Of a DNA stretch of 64,000 nucleotides, positions 7,596 to 15,350 are shown in pieces (within the stretch, counting starts at the first letter, position 1; each line of letters starts with the position of its first letter). The stretch comes from JAFECT01 sp036501825 (GTDB taxonomy: Bacteria > Pseudomonadota > Alphaproteobacteria > Caulobacterales > Caulobacteraceae), in NCBI GenBank assembly GCA_036501825.1, contig DASXZP010000005.1, positions 62,001-126,000 on the forward strand. The letters are read 5' to 3'. The translations under genes were made by a program, and so were the position numbers. A model generated the notes under the pieces. That model worked only from the letters and a program-made list of their open reading frames with translations, was not told where the DNA came from and made no database searches.

Positions 7596-8924
7596 ATGAA
7601 GATTTCCCACGTCACCACACTCGGCGCCGCTGTCGCCCTCGCCCTCAGCCTCTCGGCCCAGGCCAAGGCCCCGCCCAAGCCCGAAACCGCCGCCGACCCG
7701 GCCGCGCGGGTCGCCCGCGTGCTGGCCAAGACCCCGCTGATCGACGGCCACAACGACCTGCCCTGGGAGATTCGCACCCGTTTCGGCGGCGACTTCTCAA
7801 AGGTCGATCTGACCAAGGACACTTCGAAGCTGGCGATCCACGGCGGCGACACCGGCCTGATGACCGACATCCCGCGCATGCGCACGGGCGGCATGGGCGG
7901 CCAGTTCTGGTCGGTGTGGATTCCGCCCAGCATGAACGGTCCCGTCGCGATCCAGACCACCATCGAACAGATCGATCTGGTCCACCGCATGGTCGCGGCC
8001 TATCCCAACGACTTCGAGATGGCCTCCACCGCCGACGACGTCGTGCGCATCCACAAGGCCGGCAAGATCGCCGCCATGATCGGCGTCGAGGGCGGCCACC
8101 AGATCGGCGATTCGATGGCGGCGCTGCGCACCTACTATGCGCTCGGCGCGCGCTACATGACCCTCACCCACACCTCCGACACCGAGTGGGCCGATTCCGC
8201 GACCGACGATCCCAAACATCACGGCCTGACCCCCTTCGGCGTGGCCGTGGTGCATGAGATGAACCGCCTGGGCATGCTGGTGGACCTGAGCCACGTGTCG
8301 CCCGACACCATGAAGGCGGCGCTGGCCGCCACCCGCTCGCCGGTGATGTTTTCGCACTCGGGGGCCCGCGCCATCGTCGACCACCCGCGCGACGTGCCCG
8401 ACGACGTGCTGAAGCTGGTGGCCCAAAACCACGGCGTGGTGATGGTGAACTTCTACCCGGGCTACGTCGACCCGGCCCGCGCGCAATGGGAGGCCGACCG
8501 CGCCGCCGAAGTGACCCGTAACAACGCCCCGCCCTACGCCGGGCTCTACGTCGGCCAGCCCGAACGCGCCAAGGCCGCCCTCGCCGAATGGGACAAGGCG
8601 CACCCCAAGCCGGTCACCACCGTCGCCATGGTCGCCGACCACATCGAACACATAGCCTCGGTCTGCGGCCACGATTGCGTGGGCCTGGGCTCGGATTTCG
8701 ACGGCATCCCCGACGCGCCGCAGGGGCTGGGGGGCGTCGACAAGTTCCCCGCCGTGCTGCAGGAACTGGCGCGCCGCGGCTGGAGCGACGAGGATCTGGG
8801 CAAGCTCGCCGGCGGCAACATCCTGCGCGTCATGCATGACAACGAGGTTGAAGCGAAGACGCTTCGGGCGCAGGAAACCGCATCGGTCGCCACCGAGCCT
8901 GCGCTCGACGGGCCCGCCAAATAA
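7596..8924 (+). CDS. exported membrane dipeptidase (peptidase family M19)
   Basis: A 442-aa zinc dipeptidase with a Sec signal peptide (first ~22 residues). Binuclear-zinc ligands are recognisable: IDGHNDLPWE (His-x-Asp), the bridging Glu in GVEGGHQIG, His in VDLSHVS, His in MFSHSGARA, and Asp in GLGSDFDGIPD. M19 enzymes cleave dipeptides, including some D-residue dipeptides and beta-lactams, in the periplasm. Start supported by GGAGGGG 6-7 nt upstream. DUF1993 follows after 13 bp. With the S53 and S9 peptidases elsewhere in the window it suggests growth on peptides. Confidence 0.92.
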   Translation: MKISHVTTLGAAVALALSLSAQAKAPPKPETAADPAARVARVLAKTPLIDGHNDLPWEIRTRFGGDFSKVDLTKDTSKLAIHGGDTGLMTDIPRMRTGGMGGQFWSVWIPPSMNGPVAIQTTIEQIDLVHRMVAAYPNDFEMASTADDVVRIHKAGKIAAMIGVEGGHQIGDSMAALRTYYALGARYMTLTHTSDTEWADSATDDPKHHGLTPFGVAVVHEMNRLGMLVDLSHVSPDTMKAALAATRSPVMFSHSGARAIVDHPRDVPDDVLKLVAQNHGVVMVNFYPGYVDPARAQWEADRAAEVTRNNAPPYAGLYVGQPERAKAALAEWDKAHPKPVTTVAMVADHIEHIASVCGHDCVGLGSDFDGIPDAPQGLGGVDKFPAVLQELARRGWSDEDLGKLAGGNILRVMHDNEVEAKTLRAQETASVATEPALDGPAK

Positions 8925-8937
8925 CCGGGAAGCCAAG

Positions 8938-9495
8938 ATGAACCGTCCGATGTACGACTTCTCCGCGCCGACCTTCACCCTGATGCTCGGCAACCTGGCG
9001 CACTGTTTCGACAAGGCCGCCGACTATGCGAAGAGCAAGGGCCTCGACCCCGACGCCTACGTCGAGGCGCGGCTGGCGCCGGACATGTTCACCCTGAAGC
9101 AACAGGTGTTCGTCGCCTGCATTCAGGTGAAGGACGTCATGGCGGTGCTGACCGGCAAGACGGAGGAGCGACCCGGCGAAAATCCCGACAAGACCCTCGC
9201 CGACCTCAAGGCCCGCATCGCCGATACGATAGCGATCGTGGCCGCCGCCGAGCCGGAGGATTTCAAGGACGCGGAAAAGCGCGCCATCAGCTTGCCGCTG
9301 TTCGGAACCAAGGCCCTGGTCACCGACGGCCTGACCATGCTGCGCGACTGGACCCTGCCGCACTTCTACTTCGCCGTGGTTACCGCCTACGACATCCTGC
9401 GCCACGAAGGCGTGCCCCTCGGCAAACCCGACTACATGACCCACATCGGCCCGCTGATCGTCGACATGGGCGAAACCGCGGACACGGCGGCCTAG
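8938..9495 (+). CDS. DUF1993 family protein
   Basis: A 185-aa soluble protein matching the DUF1993 family (DinB-like four-helix fold) by its length and the blocks near LARPDMF-like LAPDMFTLKQQV, LPLFGTKALVTDG and the C-terminal TLPHFYFAVVTAYDILRHEGVPLGKPDYM pattern (quoted in part). No catalytic role is established. The start is the ATG at 8938, 13 bp after the dipeptidase stop; the longer frame lies inside that gene. The stop shares a CTAG with the convergent toxin remnant. Confidence 0.85.
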   Translation: MNRPMYDFSAPTFTLMLGNLAHCFDKAADYAKSKGLDPDAYVEARLAPDMFTLKQQVFVACIQVKDVMAVLTGKTEERPGENPDKTLADLKARIADTIAIVAAAEPEDFKDAEKRAISLPLFGTKALVTDGLTMLRDWTLPHFYFAVVTAYDILRHEGVPLGKPDYMTHIGPLIVDMGETADTAA

Positions 9496-9772
9496 TCAGC
9501 GTCGCTTCGGTCCTGAGCGCCGTGCCAAATGCGGATGACCTCAACCGAATCTTCGAACACGCGATACACGATCACGTAGGGCCAAAGCGCGACCAGCTCA
9601 CGCGTTCCCGCCACCAGCCCCGGCCGTCCCCGCTCCGGCAAGTGTTCCAGACGGTCGCAAGCAGCAACAAGCGCCACGGCTACGCGCGACGCGGCGTCAG
9701 GCGCGTGCTCGCCAATAAAATCCGGATGGAGGCTAGGTCCTCCACAGCCTCAGAGGAGAAGACCACCCTCAT
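9492..9772 (-). pseudogene. ParE/RelE-type toxin broken by a 1-nt frameshift
   Basis: Starting at the ATG at 9770-9772 the frame reads MRVVFSSEAVEDLASIR, a classic ParE-family N-terminus, then leaves the expected frame and stops after 13 foreign residues. From base 9722 down to 9492 the next frame encodes the rest of the family: DFIGEHAPDAASRVA, LEHLPERGRPG, PYVIVYRVFEDSVEVIRIWHG. Restoring one G at ~9722 (CGGAT to CGGGAT) joins both halves into a normal ~93-aa toxin, so one base appears lost. Only a 61-aa C-terminal frame survives unaided. Partner antitoxin lies just upstream. A sequencing or assembly indel is an alternative. Confidence 0.8.
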
Positions 9773-9940
9773 TTCGGAGGCGGCGTTTCCTTCGGAGCCC
9801 CACGACAGCAGCCAGCGCCGAACTTTCTCGTAGGGCACACTGCGCCCGGCATCCAGCGATGTCTTTCCGGCCTCGACGGCAGCTTCAAAGGCCGCCGTGT
9901 CGGCAGGCGGCGGCGAGGAGGTGGGCTTTGCTTCGGCCAT
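9680..9940 (-). pseudogene. ParD-like antitoxin, reading frame run into the toxin
   Basis: From the ATG at 9938-9940 the frame shows a typical antitoxin C-terminal half: AFEAAVEAGKTSLDAGRSVPYEKVRRWLLSWGSE. Members of this type usually end a few residues later with an ATGA overlap onto the toxin. Here an extra G at ~9789-9790 shifts the frame, so the stop is bypassed and translation continues in frame into the first 17 toxin codons and ends at 9680. Removing one G would give an ending of EETPPPK and TGA overlapping the toxin ATG. The pair is therefore damaged twice, once in each gene, unless these are assembly indels. Confidence 0.65.
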
Positions 9941-9987
9941 AAGCCACCATAGCACAGACAGGACGAATTCGCGAGCCGCAGCCGCCC

Positions 9988-11055
9988 TCAGGCATTCGGC
10001 CCCGGCCAGCCCGCGATGGCGTCGATGACGCGCGCGTTCTCCTCGTCGGTCCCGAAGCTGACCCGTACCGCGTCGGGCATGCGGTAACCCTTCAGGCTGA
10101 ACGCCACGATGTTGTTCTCGCTGAGGTGGTCGGTCAGGCCGGGCGCGTGGGGGAAGAAGACGAAGTTGGTGTAGCCGAGCTTCATCGGCGGCAGACGGTC
10201 GGCCGCGGTGCGGTACAGGGCCTTGCTGCGTTCGGCGTGCTGACGGACCGCATCGAGATGGCCCTCGTCGCCGAAGGCGGCCTCGGCGGCGGCTTGCGAG
10301 GGCGTCGGGAGATTGAACACCGGGCGCACGCGATCCATGGCGTCGATCAGGGCCGCGGGACCGTGCAGCCAACCCACCCGCATGGCCGCCAGACCGTAGG
10401 CCTTGGAGAAGGTGCGCATCACCGCCACGTTGCCGTCCTGGGTCACCCACTCGTGGCCGGCGCTGTAGTCCGGGTCGGTGACGTATTCAGCGTAGGCGCT
10501 GTCGAACACCAGCAGCACTTCGGGCGGGACCGCGCGGCGCAGCTGGTCGATGGCCTCGGGTGAAATCAGCGCGCCGGTCGGATTGTTCGGATTGGCCACG
10601 AATACGATGCGCGTGCGGTCGCTGAGCTTGGCCTCGACCGATTTCGGGTCGAGCACATAGTCGACCTCGTCCGCATCCACCGCCTTGCCGCCCGCCGCCA
10701 TGGTCGCGATGCGGTAGATGGCGAAGGCCGAAACGCCGCAAATGATCTCGTCGCCGGGTTCCAGCAGCGAGCGGCAGCACATGTGGATCAGCTCTTCGGA
10801 GCCGTGGCCGCAGACGAGCGCCGCCGGGTCGGCGCCGATGGTCGCCGCGATCTTGCGGCGCAGCGCGGTCGACAGGCCATCGGGATAGCGCTCAGGATTG
10901 GCGGCGGCGGCGATGCCCGCGGCGCGCGCGGCGGCGGACGGGCCGAGCGCGGATTCGTTGGCGTCGACATAGATCGCGGTGGCCGGATCGGGGACGTTGC
11001 GACTGGCGGGCTGGTAACGCGGCGCGGCGAGCACCCACGGATTCGGCTTCAGCAT
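9988..11055 (-). CDS. HisC-like PLP aminotransferase (possibly aromatic)
   Basis: A 355-aa class I/II aminotransferase of the histidinol-phosphate/aromatic type. PLP-binding features: NPNNPTG (residues 155-161), the VFDSAYAEY block with the pyridine-N-binding Asp, and TFSKAYGLA with the Schiff-base Lys218. The start is an ATG at 11053-11055 with GGGGA 7 nt upstream; an in-frame TTG lies four codons earlier. It begins 24 bp after the paaE stop on the same strand, so it is probably part of the paa operon. Although the best-known family members act in histidine synthesis, this placement favours transamination of an aromatic amino acid such as phenylalanine (inference). Confidence 0.85.
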   Translation of the reverse strand: MLKPNPWVLAAPRYQPASRNVPDPATAIYVDANESALGPSAAARAAGIAAAANPERYPDGLSTALRRKIAATIGADPAALVCGHGSEELIHMCCRSLLEPGDEIICGVSAFAIYRIATMAAGGKAVDADEVDYVLDPKSVEAKLSDRTRIVFVANPNNPTGALISPEAIDQLRRAVPPEVLLVFDSAYAEYVTDPDYSAGHEWVTQDGNVAVMRTFSKAYGLAAMRVGWLHGPAALIDAMDRVRPVFNLPTPSQAAAEAAFGDEGHLDAVRQHAERSKALYRTAADRLPPMKLGYTNFVFFPHAPGLTDHLSENNIVAFSLKGYRMPDAVRVSFGTDEENARVIDAIAGWPGPNA

Positions 11056-11079
11056 CGCGTTCCCCAAGAAATTTGGCCC

Positions 11080-12159
11080 TCACAGATCATAGTTCACCGC
11101 GACGCCTTCGCTCACCGGCACCGCCTGGCAGGTCAGCACGTAACCTTCCGCCAGCTCCTCGGCGCTGAGGCCGTAGTTGGTTTTCATCTCGACCTCGCCC
11201 GCGACCACCTTGGCGCGGCAGGTGGCGCAGACGCCGGCCTTGCACGCGAACGGCGCCGGCAGGCCTGCGGCGCGCGCGTTGTCGAGGATTGCGCCCTTGG
11301 CCGGATCGAACGCCACCTTCACGCGGCGGCCTTCCAGGGTGACGCTCATCTCAAGACCGGCGGCCTTGGCCTCCAGCACCTCGGCGCGCGCCAGATCGCC
11401 GGCGCTCGGGCGCCCGACGGTGAAACGTTCGATCAGGATCTTCGCCGGATCGACGTTGCGCACGATCAGGCCCTGCTCGATCGCATCCATCATCGGGCCC
11501 GGCCCACAGATGAAGAAGGCGTCGGTCAGCGGTGCATCGACAAGCGAGCTGAGCACCTCGTCGGTCTTGGCCGCATCGAGGCGGCCGTTGAACAGCTCGA
11601 TCTCCTCCGCCTCGTCTTCGAGGAAGTGGTAGACCTCGAGCCGATCGAGGAAGCGGTTCTTCAGCGCCGCCAGCTCCTCCAGGAACATGATCGTCGCCGA
11701 CGAGCGGTTGCCATAAAGCAAGGTGAACTGGCTGTGCGGCTCGACCGACAGCGCCGTCTTCAAGAGCGACAGGATCGGCGTGATGCCCGAACCGCCGGCG
11801 AAACCGACGTAGCGGCGGCGCGCTTCCGGATCGAACTTCCAGGTGAAGCTGCCGTGGGGCGCCATCACCTCCAGCACATCGCCGGCCTTGATCGTTCCGT
11901 TCACGAAGGACGAGAACACCCCGCCCGCGATCTGCTTCACCGCGATCCGCAGTTCGTTCTCATGCGGCGAGACGCAGACCGAATAGTTGCGCCGCACATC
12001 CTCGCCGGCGAGGTCGTGACGCAGGGTCAGGTGCTGGCCCGCGCGAAACGCGAAACGCTCGCGCAGGTTTTCGGGGAGTTCGAACCTCAACGAAACCGCA
12101 TCCGCCGTCTCACGCCGCACCTCGGCGACCTTCAGCTTGTGAAATTGCGCACCGCTCAT
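11080..12159 (-). CDS. paaE: phenylacetyl-CoA epoxidase reductase subunit
   Basis: A 359-aa flavo-iron-sulfur reductase that passes electrons from NADPH to the PaaA di-iron centre. In order: an FAD-binding barrel (1-105, with RNYSVCVSP), an NAD(P)-binding domain (105-245, GFAGGSGITPI and FFICGPGPMMD), and a plant-type 2Fe-2S ferredoxin domain at the C-terminus with ligands in CKAGVCATC and a fourth Cys in VLTCQA. It is separated from paaD by a 118-bp gap holding an inverted repeat, whereas paaABCD overlap each other. Confidence 0.95.
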   Translation of the reverse strand: MSGAQFHKLKVAEVRRETADAVSLRFELPENLRERFAFRAGQHLTLRHDLAGEDVRRNYSVCVSPHENELRIAVKQIAGGVFSSFVNGTIKAGDVLEVMAPHGSFTWKFDPEARRRYVGFAGGSGITPILSLLKTALSVEPHSQFTLLYGNRSSATIMFLEELAALKNRFLDRLEVYHFLEDEAEEIELFNGRLDAAKTDEVLSSLVDAPLTDAFFICGPGPMMDAIEQGLIVRNVDPAKILIERFTVGRPSAGDLARAEVLEAKAAGLEMSVTLEGRRVKVAFDPAKGAILDNARAAGLPAPFACKAGVCATCRAKVVAGEVEMKTNYGLSAEELAEGYVLTCQAVPVSEGVAVNYDL

Positions 12160-12167
12160 GCAAAACC

Positions 12168-12266
12168 CCGCTCATCCCCGCGCACGCGGGGACCCAGGTT
12201 TTTTTGAACACGCCCACGACATCCCACGAAAAAAGCCTGGACCCCAGCTTTCGCGAGGGCGAGCGG
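12168..12266. repeat. 38-bp imperfect inverted repeat between paaD and paaE
   Basis: Two 38-bp arms (12168-12205 and 12229-12266) are imperfect inverted copies, about 28 of 38 positions matching, separated by 23 bp. Each arm is itself GC-rich with a CCCGCG...CGGGG-like internal hairpin and ends in a T-run or A-run facing the centre. The form resembles a dispersed intergenic palindromic repeat (REP-like). It sits inside the paa operon, where it could act as an RNA processing or stability element, or as a partial terminator. Confidence 0.65.
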
Positions 12267-12277
12267 ATGGAGGGGGA

Positions 12278-12751
12278 TCAATGACATTTGAATCGATCAA
12301 AAGGTTCGGCGCATGCCTTGCAGCGCATCAGCGCCTTGCAGGGGGTCGAGCCGAAGCGGCTGATCTCTTCCACGTCGGTGGACCCGCATTGCGGACAGGC
12401 GACCGGCGCCTCGGCTTTCAGGACGCCGCGGCCGTCGCCGCGTGGCGGGGGTGCTATGCCATAGGCGCGCAGTTTCTCGCGGCCCTCGTCGCTGATCCAG
12501 TCGGTGGTCCATGGCGGCGACAGATCGACGACGATGTCGAGGTCGCCTAGGCCCGCATCGTCCAACGCCTTGCGGATCATCCCCTCGATCGCCACCGTCG
12601 CCGGACAGCCGGTATAGGTGGGCGTGATGTGCACCGCCTCCGCGTCGATGCTGCGCACGATGCCAAGATCCACCACCGAGATGGCGGGGATCTCCGGATC
12701 CGGCACCCCGGCCAGGATGTCCCAGACACGCGTGGACGGTTGCGTCGTCAC
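12278..12751 (-). CDS. paaD: phenylacetyl-CoA epoxidase assembly protein
   Basis: A 157-aa protein of the MIP18/SufT-like family with a C-terminal zinc-ribbon-like segment. The N-terminal domain shows VPDPEIPAISVVDLGIVR and TYTGCPATVAIEGMI; the C-terminal part has CPQCGSTDVEE followed by CKALMRCKAC. PaaD is needed for the iron-sulfur centre or maturation of the epoxygenase. The start is a GTG at 12751 that overlaps the paaC stop (GTGA). The frame is open further upstream, but that part lies in paaC. Confidence 0.92.
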   Translation of the reverse strand: MTTQPSTRVWDILAGVPDPEIPAISVVDLGIVRSIDAEAVHITPTYTGCPATVAIEGMIRKALDDAGLGDLDIVVDLSPPWTTDWISDEGREKLRAYGIAPPPRGDGRGVLKAEAPVACPQCGSTDVEEISRFGSTPCKALMRCKACAEPFDRFKCH

Positions 12752-13521
12752 CACGCTGCTCCCGGATAGGCGCGTTGCAGGAACTGCATTTCCGACAGCA
12801 TGTGGCCGAGGTGTTCGGAATGCCGGCCCGAGCGGCCGCCCAAAATCCCCCGCCGCGGCGCCGGGCGTTCGAGCCCCGCCTCCGCCAACGCCGCATCGAT
12901 CCGTGCATCCCAGGCGGCGCGCAACGACGACCGGTCCACACCGGCGCCCGACGCGGTCACCGTTTCGTCGATCAGATCGTCGTGGAACAGCTCGTCGACA
13001 AAGCGCCACATCCAGTCGAGGCCGTCGACCATGCGCGCGCGGCTCTCGTCGGTGCCGTCGCCCAGGCGCACGACCCATTCGGACGCGAGTTTGGCGTGGT
13101 AGGTGGTTTCCTTCACGCCCTTGGCGGCGATGGCGGCGAGCGTCGCGTCGGACGAGGCGGCCAGGGCGGCGAGATAGAGCTCATGCCAGGTCGAGAACAG
13201 GAACTGACGCGCGATGGTCTGGGCGAAGTCGCCGTTCGGCTGTTCGACCAGCAGGCAGTTCTTGAAATCCATCACGTCGCGATGGAAGGCGAGGGCGTCC
13301 GCGTCACGCCCCTTGCCCTCGAGCGCCCCGGCGTAGGCCAGGAAATGCTGTGCCTGGCCCAACAGGTCGAGGCCGATGTTGGCCAGCGCGAGGTCGAGCT
13401 CGAGCATCGGCGCGTGACCGCACCACTCCGACAGCCGCTGACCCAGCACCAGGGCGTCGTCGCCGAGCCGCAGCGCGTGGTCGCGCAGCGCGTGCGCCTC
13501 CCCATGGCCTGGCATCGTCAT
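12748..13521 (-). CDS. paaC: phenylacetyl-CoA epoxidase structural subunit
   Basis: A 257-aa ferritin-like helical protein that pairs with PaaA in the ring-1,2-epoxidase complex; in characterised systems PaaC is the non-catalytic scaffold. Visible family blocks: LGDDALVLGQRLSEWCGHAP, LANIGLDLLGQA, EQPNGDFAQTIARQ and SEWVVRLGDGTDES. The ATG at 13521 overlaps the paaB stop by one base (TGATG). The C-terminus overlaps the GTG start of paaD. Confidence 0.95.
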   Translation of the reverse strand: MTMPGHGEAHALRDHALRLGDDALVLGQRLSEWCGHAPMLELDLALANIGLDLLGQAQHFLAYAGALEGKGRDADALAFHRDVMDFKNCLLVEQPNGDFAQTIARQFLFSTWHELYLAALAASSDATLAAIAAKGVKETTYHAKLASEWVVRLGDGTDESRARMVDGLDWMWRFVDELFHDDLIDETVTASGAGVDRSSLRAAWDARIDAALAEAGLERPAPRRGILGGRSGRHSEHLGHMLSEMQFLQRAYPGAAW

Positions 13522-13814
13522 CAGATGTGCTTCACGTTGGCGGGGATCACATAGAAGGTCGGGTGGCGATAGACCTTGTCCTCGGCCGGCTCGAACATCG
13601 GTCCGGCCTGCGCGGGATCGGACGCGGTGATCGCCGACGAAGGCACGACCCACAGGCTCACGCCCTCCATGCGCCGCGTATAGGTGTCGCGTGCGCCTTC
13701 GACCGCCATGGCCGCGTCGGCGGCATGGACGCTGCCCACGTGCCGGTGCGACAGGCCGTTGCGCGCTCGCACGAACACTTCCCAGAGCGGCCACTCGCGT
13801 TTCGGATCACTCAC
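13521..13814 (-). CDS. paaB: phenylacetyl-CoA epoxidase small subunit
   Basis: A 97-aa PaaB with the family opening PLWEVFVRARNGLSHRHVGSVHA and the block GVSLWVVPSSAI. It bridges the PaaAC heterodimers in the epoxidase. The start is a GTG at 13814 that overlaps the paaA stop (GTGA), giving the usual family length; an upstream in-frame extension lies inside paaA. Confidence 0.94.
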   Translation of the reverse strand: MSDPKREWPLWEVFVRARNGLSHRHVGSVHAADAAMAVEGARDTYTRRMEGVSLWVVPSSAITASDPAQAGPMFEPAEDKVYRHPTFYVIPANVKHI

Positions 13815-14806
13815 GCGGCGGCCCTCCGCGAACGCTTCTCCGCGTGGGCCATGGCGGCGTCGCGCACCCACTTGCCGTCTTCCCAGGCGTCGACGCGCGC
13901 TTTTACACGCTCCTTCGCCACGGGGCCTTCGCCGCGCACCACGGCGTAGAACTCTTCCCAGTCGATCTCACCGAAGTCGTAGCCGCCCTTGGTCTCGTTC
14001 CAGGCCAGGTGAATATCCGGCACGGTGAGGCCGATGGCTTCCGCCTGCGGCACCGTCACGTCCACGAACTTCTGACGCAGCTCGTCGTTGGTGTCGCGCT
14101 TGATGCGCCAGCGCATGGACTGCGCGGTGTTGGGCGAGTTCTCGTCCGGGGGACCGAACATCATCAGCGACGGCCACCACCAGCGATCCAGCGCATCCTG
14201 CGCCATGCGCTTCTGCGCTTCGGACCCGGCGCTGAGCGCCATCATGATCTCGTAGCCCTGGCGCTGGTGGAAGCTCTCTTCCTTGCACACGCGCACCATG
14301 GCGCGCGCGTACGGCCCGTAGGACGTCCGTTGCAGCGGCACCTGGTTCATGATCGCCGCACCATCGACCAGCCAGCCGATGGCGCCGATGTCGGCCCAGG
14401 TCAGGGTCGGATAGTTGAAGATGGTCGAGTACTTCGCCTTGCCCGAATGCAGCGCCTCGACCATTTCGTCGCGCGAGGTGCCGAGCGTCTCGGCGGCGGC
14501 GTACAGATACAGGCCGTGGCCGCCCTCGTCCTGCACCTTGGCCAGCAGCACCATCTTGCGCCGCAGGCTGGGCGCGCGGGTGATCCAGTTGCCCTCGGGC
14601 AGCATGCCGACGATCTCGGAGTGGGCGTGCTGGGAGATCTGGCGCACCAGGGTCCGGCGATAGGCCTCGGGCATCCAGTCCTTGGGCTCGATGAAGTCGT
14701 CCGCCGCCACCCGCGCCTCGAAGGCCTCCAGCAGCGCCGGATCCTCGGTCGAGGCGACAGCGGCTTTGCCTTTGCCAGGCTGGTTCTGAAGCTCGGTCGT
14801 GTACAC
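13811..14806 (-). CDS. paaA: phenylacetyl-CoA 1,2-epoxidase catalytic subunit
   Basis: The oxygenase subunit that epoxidises phenylacetyl-CoA at a di-iron centre. The two metal-binding helices are visible as VQDEGGHGLYLY and KEESFHQRQGYE (Glu-x2-His each). The frame is open back to a TTG at 14860, but that codon lies inside the promoter and operator. I chose the GTG at 14806 because GGGAG sits 6 nt upstream and a TATAAT box lies 25 nt upstream of the start. That gives 331 aa. First gene of paaABCDE, with overlapping frames downstream. Confidence 0.94.
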   Translation of the reverse strand: MYTTELQNQPGKGKAAVASTEDPALLEAFEARVAADDFIEPKDWMPEAYRRTLVRQISQHAHSEIVGMLPEGNWITRAPSLRRKMVLLAKVQDEGGHGLYLYAAAETLGTSRDEMVEALHSGKAKYSTIFNYPTLTWADIGAIGWLVDGAAIMNQVPLQRTSYGPYARAMVRVCKEESFHQRQGYEIMMALSAGSEAQKRMAQDALDRWWWPSLMMFGPPDENSPNTAQSMRWRIKRDTNDELRQKFVDVTVPQAEAIGLTVPDIHLAWNETKGGYDFGEIDWEEFYAVVRGEGPVAKERVKARVDAWEDGKWVRDAAMAHAEKRSRRAAA

Positions 14807-14831
14807 GCGCGGACTCCCAATCTGAGCCCGG

Positions 14832-14866
14832 ATTATAGAATTAATCGACCGATCGGTCAATTAATT
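14832..14866 (-). promoter_or_regulatory. paaA promoter with overlapping 28-bp palindromic operator
   Basis: Reading leftward, TTGACC (14855-14860) and TATAAT (14832-14837) are separated by exactly 17 bp, a near-consensus housekeeping promoter. A 28-bp palindrome (14839-14866) with only one mismatched pair covers the -35 box and the spacer. Its core is GACCGATCGGTC (14847-14858) flanked by AATTAAT-type arms. Bound protein would block RNA polymerase, as expected for a repressor relieved by a pathway CoA-ester. Near-copies lie at 22402-22429 and 35828-35855. Confidence 0.85.
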
Positions 14867-14879
14867 CGGCCAAGCCTTT

Positions 14880-15350
14880 TTACGAGGGTCTGGGCCGGGT
14901 CCAGAGCCTGATCACGATGCTGATCAGCATGGCGCAGAAGGCGAACAGGCCAGCCAGAGCCAGGAAATAGCCGGCGCTGCCGATCAGGTTGAGGACCCGG
15001 AAGGCCGCCATCAACCTCCCCGCAGGCGCCCCGGCCAGGACGATCCGGAACACGATCGCGGGGATCAGGTAGATCGCGACCGCCCCGGACAGGATCAGCC
15101 CCAGCTGCGCCCAGGCGAGCCAGCGGCGGTAGGCGAGTTGCAGCCACGCGTCGATGATCCAGGCCGCGGCCGTGAACACGCCGAGCGGCGCCAGCAACGC
15201 GCCCGCCCTTGACGGCGAGTAGACCATGAACACCGTCGTGTGACCCGCAGGCGTCGGCGGCGGCAACAGCGGCGTCACGATCGCCCACGCCGCCGTGAAC
15301 ACCAAGGCGCCGAGCCAGATCAGCGGAATGATGAAGCGGCGCCGGTTCAC
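14880..15350 (-). CDS. small integral membrane protein, function unknown
   Basis: A 156-aa protein with four predicted transmembrane helices (FIIPLIWLGALVFTAAW; LAPLGVFTAAAWIIDAWLQ; WAQLGLILSGAVAIYLI; GYFLALAGLFAFCAMLISI). I used the GTG at 15350, which overlaps the stop of the preceding secreted-protein gene (GTGA); a seven-codon upstream extension lies within that gene. I do not recognise the family. It is translationally coupled to the 199-aa exported protein and lies just upstream of the paaA promoter region, with its 3' end 14 bp from the operator. Confidence 0.7.
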   Translation of the reverse strand: MNRRRFIIPLIWLGALVFTAAWAIVTPLLPPPTPAGHTTVFMVYSPSRAGALLAPLGVFTAAAWIIDAWLQLAYRRWLAWAQLGLILSGAVAIYLIPAIVFRIVLAGAPAGRLMAAFRVLNLIGSAGYFLALAGLFAFCAMLISIVIRLWTRPRPS

